A DNA stretch of 64,000 nt from Ectocarpus siliculosus (taxonomy: Eukaryota > Sar > Phaeophyceae > Ectocarpales > Ectocarpaceae). The translations under genes were made by a program, and so were the position numbers. Positions 55,774-64,000 of this stretch are shown piece after piece (the first letter of the stretch is position 1; every line of letters starts with the position of its first letter). The notes beneath the pieces were generated by a model. It saw only the letters and a list, made by a program, of their open reading frames with translations, was not told the origin of the DNA and did no database searches. The stretch spans positions 126,541 to 190,540 of the forward strand of contig FN648707.1 of the NCBI GenBank assembly GCA_000310025.1, given 5' to 3'.

Positions 55774-56639
55774 ATAGCCCATTAGGGATCCCCACGTATA
55801 TACGTGCGTGCGAGGTGTTGCTGCGATAGTCCAGGCATCTCGCATGATGTCGATTATTATCAGCCCACACACCCATCCACAGTATGGGAGCGAAGCGGGG
55901 GCGCGGCAATCAAAGCGTGAGTTCATTCCACGCAGCAAATGGATGAAAAAATTGAATTTGATGACTCATTTTTTGTCTATCCCACGATCGCACCTAAATA
56001 CCACGTCCTATATATATAGAGAGAGACTACTGTACCAGGTCCTGCTGCACGAATACACAGCAGCAGCAGCAGCAATGCACGCAGGTGATTCGCGCGCCTT
56101 CACCCCATACACCGCCGCGGCACAACAAGGCCTAGCTAGCACAGACATCTATCTGATGATGTATGGTTGGGCCCGCTTAGTGTTTACTGTGTGTGTGTGT
56201 CTGGCATCGATCGCGCCAACCGACTGACCAACCAATCTCATCAATGAAAATACGTCTTCAGTCTCAATGCGGTTGAAAACACAAACATCCATGAACTAAC
56301 TGGGACCTCGTGGCGGTGCGGCATGGGGGACGCTAAGCTACTATCCGGATAAGAGTAGTAGGAGAGACTGCACGTGCCTACAAGGATATGCTACCTTGTG
56401 CACTGACTGGAGTTGTTCGTGTCAGGTGCACTACGGCACACATACATCCTGTCTACATCCTTTATTTTCACAGCTATTTTTCGGCACAGGGAAGGTCATC
56501 CGGCTCGGGAGCTCTGTTTTTGCTCCCTTCATCATAGTGTTTGTATTTTTGTATCGATTGCGCTTAACGGCCGGCGAATGAAAAGACGTCAGTCTCAGTG
56601 CGGCGTGCGTGTGATCATCTTATCTACACTCTGGCGCGG

Positions 56640-56915
56640 GGTCCCACAAGAAGACAGAGTTCCTTTTTTTTTTTTGTGATTTTGCCCCACCTTTCCGCCG
56701 GCGGTGCTTGTGCCTTACAGCGCGTATCGCGAAAAGGGCTCATTCAATCGTTCCCTTGTCGACCGTGACGCCGAAGATTGTTTTCTCACGAGACCTATCC
56801 ATTGATGTTCGCTAGAAACACAATTCTGGGACAAAATTCTTCCTTGGAGAGGATCGAACCAACAACCTAGTGCCGTGAAAAGACGCTCTCTGTTAAGGTG
56901 GACGGCAGACCGAAA
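56640..56915 (-). mobile_element. Diverged tRNA-derived SINE
   Basis: Minus-strand head with a degenerate B box (GGTTCGATCC at about 56849-56859), then body landmarks shared with the copy at 17640-17950 (read on the plus strand: CGGCGGTGC.TG, CGCGAAAAGGGCTCATTCAA, CGCCGAAGATTGTT) and a T-run of 11 near 56667. An old copy. Confidence 0.62.
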
Positions 56916-57147
56916 TTTTCACATGTGTCTTTCGTGTCAAGCAATGACGGATCATAATTAATTAGCGTGACCCCAATTCTGCGGAGTCAGAGCTGCTGGC
57001 GTACTAGGACGCAGTCGGCGGTTTCCCCCGTCTTTTCATGAATGCTCTAGAATACGACCGCACACTTGAGACACTCGGATGACTTTTTTTGCCCATATTG
57101 TTGTTCGCAATGAAACGAAAAAATGAAAATGCGTTGATACAAAGCTC

Positions 57148-57221
57148 CTCCCGTATGAGGTGCTGAAAATTCGACATACAAGCTCCTTCAGTATGAGGTG
57201 CTGAAAATTCGACATATAAGA
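57148..57221. repeat. Tandem duplication, about 37-bp unit
   Basis: Two copies of GTATGAGGTGCTGAAAATTC then GACATA, joined by CAAGCTCCTTCA. Short, non-coding. Confidence 0.85.
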
Positions 57222-57603
57222 ATGATCTTAACAAAAAGTAACGAAGAAGACATTCGAATAAAACACTGGAGGATGAGACCAGCTGAGAGCTCAAAACGTT
57301 CTCGGAAATACAACCCCCCCACAGAGAAAGAAACGAGCCGAGGTGCACGGCTCGAAAAAGTGAAAAAACAAACCAAAAGATACCACAAAAAAAAACGAAG
57401 AACGGCTGGCTCGCGGCACGTGCGCCTCTATGTTTCCAAGCACTTCGACCGCCCTACGTGTGTCATGTACCACCTCATCCCGTCCTAACACCTTCCCTTC
57501 ACGCTAACCAACTCACTGTTTTTGTCACCCAACCAACCGGAACCCCCCCCGCGCCGCCGTCGTCCCTTTCGAGGACGGCGTCATGACGGCGCGACCGCAC
57601 CTA

Positions 57604-57688
57604 CATCGAACCCATAGCCTGAGAGTTGGGCAACATGCGTAATTTATCGAACCCATAGCCTTGAGAGTTGGGCAACATGCGTAATTTA
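57604..57688. repeat. Tandem duplication, about 42-bp unit
   Basis: Two copies of ATCGAACCCATAGCC then TGAGAGTTGGGCAACATGCG and TAATTTA. The second has one extra T. Non-coding. Confidence 0.88.
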
Positions 57689-57848
57689 ATGCGCGCAACG
57701 CGTCAGTCTGACCTCGAGTTTGACGTCAAATAAACCGAGAAGACAAGTGCCGTGTGCGCAAACGACGGTTGCTACGCGCGTGACGGTAGGCCGTTCGGGC
57801 GATTGTCCCATGTACAAAAATAAGGGCGTCAAGTAAATAAAGCGAAGG

Positions 57849-57875
57849 ACACACACACACACACACACACACACA
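57849..57875. repeat. CA dinucleotide microsatellite
   Basis: About 13 uninterrupted AC units. Likely polymorphic. Confidence 0.95.
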
Positions 57876-58342
57876 TCTCCCAAGCCATTCCCCTGGTTCC
57901 CTGAAGCTATTTCATAAAAATCAAATCTGAATAGATCGCCGATTGCCACGAGCCACACCGGGTCACATATGCGTGTGAAAAAGCGCAAACGCACCGACAT
58001 GTGAAGGTACTCGCCTTACAACGTCTCTGTGGAAGGATGATGTGCAAGTCCAAATCATCAGAAAACAGGCAATAAAAATCTATCCCACAACCCAGGCAAA
58101 TACATGGATGCCACACCCGGTACCCGTCCAAATAACACCAGACGAACTTTTCTTTTAACACTCCACATTCACCTGTCACGACAGCACAAAATCCATTAAT
58201 AACGCTGAGGAAAGCATCTACCTGACACACCTGGCGCCAGGGACACATCAACGTCAGGCTCTATGCGAGTAGTCGCGCCCATGTGCCGAAATACATATGG
58301 GTTAGCCGAAACGCTAACGCTACCAACATGCGGGTGGGTGGT

Positions 58343-60830
58343 TCACGTCTCGACGAGCTCCGAAAGGTCCCACTTGGGACCGATCTGGCCGCAGCCCGCT
58401 TCGCCTTCCGTCACCAGCCCGGGGCACTCGGTCTCGTCAGCAGCGTCGTTCGCGGGGCCATTTCCGCACTGGATGTCGTTGTAGAGAGGGCGGCCGGCAG
58501 ATCCGGGCCCCGCCTGCAGCATATCGTAAAGGTCCCTGATCTTCATCTCGCCGATCGGGGTGTCCACGACTTCCTCTCCGATGCCGTGGTCGAACGTGGT
58601 CGACATGTAGCACTTGCTTCCGACCGAGTAGCTGTCGGCCCAGCCGGCGCCGCCGGGGGTGGCGCCAGGGACTTCGATGATCTTCACGATGTCGTCGTTC
58701 ATAGCGCCGTCCGGCCGGCCGTCACTACGGGGATGGATCAGACCGGTCGCGGAAGACGAAGCATTATGTCTTTGCGTACATTCTGTATTCAGGCTGACTG
58801 TCACGGGCACGCAAACGTCTCCAGACCAGCCTTGCCAAACAACCACGACAAAAATGGTCTACACGGTTAACACACCAATGCACCCGCGAGCGTATCGAGG
58901 TGTCAGTACGCATCCTTCGATCGCCCGTCTTAGAGCGGAAACATCCGCAAGCGGACGTGGGTGCGCTTTGTGACAAACAACTTGTTGTCTGACGCCATGT
59001 ATTTCTAGCGTATTCAGTAACATGTGGGTCGTACCTTTCCTCCTCCTGCACGGGCGGGGGTGTGGGTTCGGGTTCGTCAACGACCGGGGTGGGCGACGGA
59101 CCGTCGTCGATATCGCTGGCAGATACCACGGTACGGAACAACACGGTACGGGACAGACAGCCAAGAACGACACGACGGAAAAGGACGATATTAGGAGAGG
59201 ACAAGCCAACGCGTGAAAAACATCGAAAAGGCGGGCATGTACGTAAGACATCATCGTCGGGTCGAAAACCAATTGTTGAGGTAGGCGCTTACTGCTAGGC
59301 AGGAGAAAGAATAACCCCACCCGCTGGGGTCGGACTTGGCGCAAATGGATAGAAACATCAAGCATGATTGAGGTACTCGTTGAACACGGGAAAGGTCGAG
59401 TGTTATGGCACAAGCCGTGTTCAGGTCTCACATGGTGGTCAACGACTCGATCACGTACAAGTCGAAGGCATTGTAGCCGCCGCAAATTTCTTTCTGCGTT
59501 CAGTAGCGCAACACAAAACAGGCAGAGGGAGAAAGACAAGAGGGCATCGAGGCGGGTTAGATTATCACCGAAATTCCGAAAAACGCATTGGTACCAAATA
59601 GGGGGTCAGGTACAACAAGAAAGGTATGGATGTACAACGAGGAAGTACCAACAGATTGGTTAACTCGGCTGGGAAAAAACTAGGCGTGTCTCCAAGAAGA
59701 CACCCAAGCGCGCAAAACTGGAGTACTGAAAGCCCTTCGTACATTGTCTCCCCCGCATTTGTAGTCGCACAACTCTCCGGCCTCTCCGTGGCGCTCGTAA
59801 TCCAAGTCAACCTCGTTGGCGCACCAGCACTCGATCCCCCACTGGGTAGCCATCAAGGGCGCGTTCTGTTCCTCGCAGTAGTCGTAGCAGAACTGAAGAA
59901 GAAATCGCGAAACAGAGAGAACAAAATCGAGGGGGAAACGATTACGGTTCCACATGGTTTACAGACGTACGTACTGTTCGATATTGGTTCAACCCTTCGG
60001 CTGAAACAACTTGTGCACCATTCCGGCTGGCGCCCAAGTAGATAGATGGCCGATGCGGTAAGGAATGGGAAAAAAGAAACGGCGAACGTGACAAGAGCAC
60101 ACCAGCGGTACTTGATGAATGTCTTACCTCGGTGTCGACTTCCTCATCGGCAAGCTTGTTCCCTAACACCCGGTCGCTCTTCTTGTCCACGAAGCAGCCC
60201 AGGTGGGTGTAATCCCTGGTTGGTTGGTACACGCACGTGGAGAGGGGGGAGGGGGGGTGGATCAGACAAACTTTTGATCTACTCCGGAGAAATAGTCAGT
60301 ATACTACGTCAAGTACAACCAACGGCATTATTCGAAACGGCGACATCAATCATTTTTACCCGTTCTTGCACAGAACAAAGAGAAGGCAACAAATTAACGT
60401 CTCTTGGACTTAAATCTCTACGCAAATTAATTGCTACTCAATGACGCTCGAAAAGAGAGGAAGAAAAGACAACAACTCGACATGTTCTGTCGAGGGATCG
60501 ATCGGCTAGTTATGAATTGCAAAATGCAGAAGCAAAGAAGGTGCCAGTGTACTGCTGTATGAGCCCACAAGCGGAACGGAAGAGTGCATGTATGCATATG
60601 AGCCAACTCACGACACACGAGACCGAGCGTGCTAGACAACTCATCCCTGGGAGTGGCTATTTTAGACAAAAATGGGTTCAGTACCGTAATCGAACTACCG
60701 AACCCACTCACCGGGTGGAATCGATAGCAAGCGAGCGAAGGTGGCGAGATTGGACGCCGGTCTGGTAGGATGCCAGAACGCAAGCGGCGACTATGACCGC
60801 AGGGGTGGAGTTGAACCTCATTCCAGCCAT
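58343..60830 (-). CDS. Secreted WSC-domain protein, six exons
   Basis: Minus-strand model: 60830-60712, 60215-60128, 59892-59743, 59493-59459, 59115-59035 and 58724-58343; 284 residues, all phases consistent. Exon 1 encodes MAGMRFNSTPAVIVAACVLA, a signal peptide. Exons 2-4 make one WSC domain (about 44-130): HLGCFVDKKSDRVL, FCYDYCEEQNAPLMATQW, GIECWCANE, ELCDYKCGGDN, then KEICGGYNAFD, with the expected cysteines. Exon 5 is a Pro/Glu/Asp linker (SPTPVVDEPEPTPPPVQEEE). Exon 6 is a 126-residue C-terminal region with five cysteines (KCYMST, IQCGNG, TECPG, GCGQIG visible) that I do not recognise. WSC domains bind carbohydrate and are abundant in brown algae, so an extracellular or cell-wall role is likely. 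The 3' end of exon 4 is the least certain junction: TT|gtacgt was chosen for phase and for matching the GTACG donors of exons 3 and 5. Confidence 0.82.
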
Positions 60831-63383
60831 TGCTTGATGTAGTAGAAGATGCTGTTCCTGAAGGCGCAAGAAGGAGGTCGGCGAGAGGGCAGGAGGAACA
60901 GCGGGTTTGCGTCATGTTCACTTCGTACGTCTGTCTCGGCATGCCGCGTGTTCCATAAACGAGAGTGCGTTGACTACGACAGTAAGTTGGAATAATGCTG
61001 CACATGGTTGTTTTCGTGCTGCACGCGGCTACCCCCGGGCACTTGCGAGAGGAAAGGAAAGTCTGTGGTGCCCGTCGTCAGAAAAGTGGACACAACTTGC
61101 TTGCCCAACGACACTTTGCGTTTGTGGGTGTACAGCAGAACATGTGCATGCACGCGTTGTAGGCACACGCTGCCACCTCTTCACGGCTAGTGCAATCATC
61201 ATCAAAGCTTGGAAGGAGCAACCGCGCCATGATCAAGCTGGGAGAAAGAGATACGTAAAATGACAGGAGGCATCATTGGCAAGTGGGCGAATGGATGCTG
61301 AAAAAAAAAATCGGAACGTGTCGGAACCAAAAAGAATCTGGAAAAACTCGACAGCTCTGTTGCTTCAGAAGTACTCTGTATCCTAGGCAACACCAACGGT
61401 GGTGCTGCTGGAATAACACGCTCGACGACGAGCAACTGATCGTGGAGGCATGATGCAGTAGGATGGAAGATACAATGGAGTTGTGTGTGTGCTGTGGCGG
61501 CGGGATGGATCTGCTTGCATCGGTGTTCGGCGAGAGTTTGTGGAGACGAGAGAGAGGACGAACTTTGCTATTAGGAACAGGAACAGTTTTGACAATCGAC
61601 AACAGCAGCAGCAGCAGCAGCGTTACTACGTGCAAACCGGCGTCCCCAGGGAGAGACGACGGAACGCATGGGGAATGCAGAGACTACAGCAACCGAGATC
61701 GCATGTATCTCTATCAGCGCGTGTGGTGGTGGCCTGCATACAAAGGGCCGACATGATGGTTGATACTGCTGCTGTATGCACGAATGAACCCGTCAATGAC
61801 CCACCGCACAAGTGAAGAATAAAATACAAAAATCTATCTTTCGTGGCTGACTGCTCTGCCGCGCGCACACACGCGGCGTACACGCACACACGACCGGCAC
61901 ATCGCTGGGGCTGCAGCAGTGCATACTGAGACGCGAATAAGCAGAAACATCTGCCGCGGTCGCGGATTGTACACGATCTTCCAGTAGTATCCTTTTGCCT
62001 ATTTTGGTGGTCCAAACCAACCGACCTCGAAGACCTCAAAATCAGCATCGAGGAACAGGCGTGAGACCGTGCAACTCAAAAGGATATCACGAGCACTGCT
62101 GAAGATGTACATTTTGTAGTGCTACCGCTGCTGCCACATAGCCTACTTGTGAGCGTGCGCGAGACTGACCTGTTGCTGAAGCGAGGGCGTCGATGCTGAT
62201 GGAGTGGTAGAGGAAGGTGAGTGAGTGGTGTGTGATGTTGTGGTGTGAGGTGAGTGAGAGGAGGTGGCGGGAGGCCTGGCAAGCTGAGCAACCAACGTAC
62301 AGCAGTTGAGGACCGCTAAAAACAGCTGTTGAACCAAGTTAATCGGTAATATTTCGTAGTTTTACCGTACAGAAGTCAGTGTTCGTTGGATTCCAGATTT
62401 CCCTGGATTCCAGATTTTCCCTGAGAAATCGCCACAAAAATTAATTATTCTGATCGGAACGCGGATTTTTCTTTCGTATTAACCTCCGTCGAGGCCAGTG
62501 ACAGTATCGGCGATAGATGCGGCGGAACACGGACGACGCGGTTGATTTTGTAGAGCATGCCATATGCCTAATGCCATGGCGCCTGTACATCGTCCATAAC
62601 AGTTGTTGGTTCTGTCTGTCGGTGCCGCTGGTGACTCGCAAAAACATCTCTACAGTATCTGTTGTCGGCGATGTTTTTTTTTTGCGTGATGAGCGACACG
62701 GACGAGTGCGATTCCGACGGGTTGATGGCTCTGCTCGGATACCCATGACAACAACATGGTTGACACGAAAAACGCCAGAAAAGCGTCAAAGCGTCCGTTG
62801 CGAATGATGTGGGTAAACACGCACCAGACAAACAACAGCAATGCAAAGGATTGATTCCACAGAAGAAGAACATCCGCTGGAGGAAGTGCAATTCGAACTC
62901 CGTACAGCATATCGTACAGACTGCTGCTGCTGCTGCTGTGAATATATGTCGTGGTATTTGGACCCTTGCGGCCAAACATACAGAGTACCATGTGGGCGGG
63001 TATATCTTTTTGTGGGAGTATCCTGACCACTTGCCGAGATTTCCGGTATTGCGATATCTTAGGCAGGTTGAGGTATGTACAAACGTCTCTTGTTCAGTGT
63101 TGCCTGGGAGTGAGCGATAGCGGGCGACTGAGAGAGAAGCAAGCATAAAAAGGAGGAATCGGACTGAATGAAACGGAAAGAGGCTCGACCTTGAACGCAA
63201 CAAGTGGTCGGACAATGGTATGCATGAAGTAAATAGTGTAGCTCCATCAGACCTCGGACAAGCCCTCCATTTCAGGGGCATCCTCGGTCCTGGTCTGCTG
63301 GTACGGGTCTCCACAAAGCCAGTCCGAAGTCTTGCTTCCAGAATATGAATTACGTACATAAAAAAAAATAATGATGAATATCT
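60831..63383. other. Upstream of the WSC gene; no supported gene
   Basis: The WSC promoter should lie just right of 60830, but no clear motif is visible. Farther on are (CAG)6 at 61602-61620, (CTG)6 near 62920-62938, a duplicated GGATTCCAGATTT near 62389-62418, and long Ser/Leu/Cys-rich frames on the minus strand that look accidental. The minus-strand string SKTSDWLCGDPYQQTRTEDA before a stop at 63249 could be a terminal exon of a gene beyond the window, but no acceptor is convincing. Confidence 0.45.
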
Positions 63384-63695
63384 ACGGTGTTAGGTCGGAG
63401 AGATGGCACCGGGTGCGATCGTTGTATTAAATGTTTTTCCCTCGGGTTTCTTATCGCACCCCTGTACCATCTCTCCGATCGGTGTCATCTCTCCGGCCGG
63501 TGTCATCTCTCCGACCGGTGCCATCTCTGCGACCCCGGTGCGGAAGTGCAATTGCATATATCGTTTAGGTTTTTGTTTTTTCATCAAGGCACCCCGGTGC
63601 GACCTCTCCGACTTGTGCGATCCCCGATGGCGGAATACACACAACGTCAGTTGTTGTTATGTACCCACCCCGGTACCATCTCCCCGACCGGTACT
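63384..63695. mobile_element. Possible MITE with internal minisatellite
   Basis: Left end GGTCGGAGAGATGGCACCGG; the reverse complement of the right end is GGTCGGGGAGATGGTACCGG, with TA-rich flanks. The motif GGAGAGATGGCACC is shared with the MITE at 2080-2301. Inside, an 18-base unit CATCTCTCCGACCGGTGT is repeated about 3.7 times (63468-63534), itself a copy of the terminal motif. Exact ends are uncertain. Confidence 0.5.
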
Positions 63696-64000
63696 ATACA
63701 TCATCATAGTATGATATCACTTCAAACACACGTGGAGGTACCGTTGTTGCTGGTTGGAAGCACACCGGTAACGGCAACGCAGGCTGGTACGTGACTTTCC
63801 GTGCAGCGAGTGGTCTTGTGTTTGGTGCGAGTTCGGCTATATGGCGTGACGACAACAAACGATGTCGTTTCCACCTGAGGTACTGTGTATACGGTATCAG
63901 CTCTCTCCCGCTTTCGTTTCGGTCTTCCTCTACGAATACCAGTATACGTACGCAGCAGTACAAATAGTTTCGTGTTGTGTAAGTTGGGGTAGGGTGCGGC
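63696..64000. other. Right edge, nothing recognised
   Basis: No gene, repeat or motif I can support in the last 300 bases. Confidence 0.5.

Larger units (their letters stand above)
55783..58342. other. Intergenic, repeats only
   Basis: Contains a CAG run (56058-56074), a fragment shared with 51.5 kb, a diverged SINE at 56640-56915, two short tandem duplications and a CA microsatellite. Frames here are small and unsupported. The 3' UTR of the WSC gene should lie just left of 58343. Confidence 0.55.

Noticed and set aside
55808-56227. 139-residue plus-strand frame with an Ala run
   Set aside because: The Ala run comes from a CAG repeat; no domain and no homologous context.
63249-63345. Terminal exon of a minus-strand gene extending past the window
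   Set aside because: A plausible peptide ends at a stop, but there is no convincing acceptor and no second exon in the remaining 650 bases.
62568-63359. 263-residue minus-strand frame
   Set aside because: Cys/Phe/Ser-rich chance frame with a CTG/CAG repeat in it and no recognisable motif.

Overview
The window is eukaryotic nuclear DNA: genes are split by GT-AG introns, intergenic and intronic space is long, and the DNA is packed with SINEs, MITEs and retrotransposons. A secreted WSC-domain gene, TTAGGG telomere-type repeats inside a dispersed element, and very frequent TACAGCAG octamers fit a brown alga (Ectocarpus-like). That placement is inference; no marker gene settles it.

The backbone (positions 1 to about 46.5 kb) is a cluster of five copies of one gene family that I cannot assign to a named family. 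The five-exon gene (A to E) encodes about 375 residues with seven hydrophobic segments and a Ser-rich C-terminal tail, a 7-TM receptor-like layout. Splice sites, phases (A/B 2, B/C 0, C/D 0, D/E 2) and 3' flanks are shared by the copies. Copy 1 (1-6702, +, start outside the window) and copy 2 (14301-22579, +, with a 265-base assembly gap in exon B) look intact where visible. Copy 3 (27484-37080, -) is broken: a gag-only LTR retrotransposon sits inside exon A with a 5-bp target duplication. Copy 4 (38538-44315, +) carries a frameshift in exon A, a stop in exon C and a frameshift in exon D, and its exons B-D lie between two inverted copies of a dispersed repeat. A fifth copy is a lone decayed exon A at 46.3 kb.

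Mobile DNA fills the gaps. It includes a complete Tc1/mariner-superfamily transposon with an intron-containing transposase (10249-13706, TA duplication); a TR-GAG type LTR element (32910-37047) beside a decayed Copia integrase (37080-37919); and a Mutator-like element with arrayed terminal repeats and a SWIM-only ORF (52916-55773, 9-bp duplication). There are LINE and Ty3/gypsy remnants, at least seven tRNA-derived SINE copies, several MITEs, and a family of elements with CCCATGGG palindrome arrays and internal telomere-like repeats.

The right part (46.5-64 kb) is mostly decayed repeat sequence plus one clear host gene, a six-exon secreted WSC-domain protein on the minus strand (58343-60830). 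The remaining sequence, including 60.8-64 kb, shows no gene I can support.
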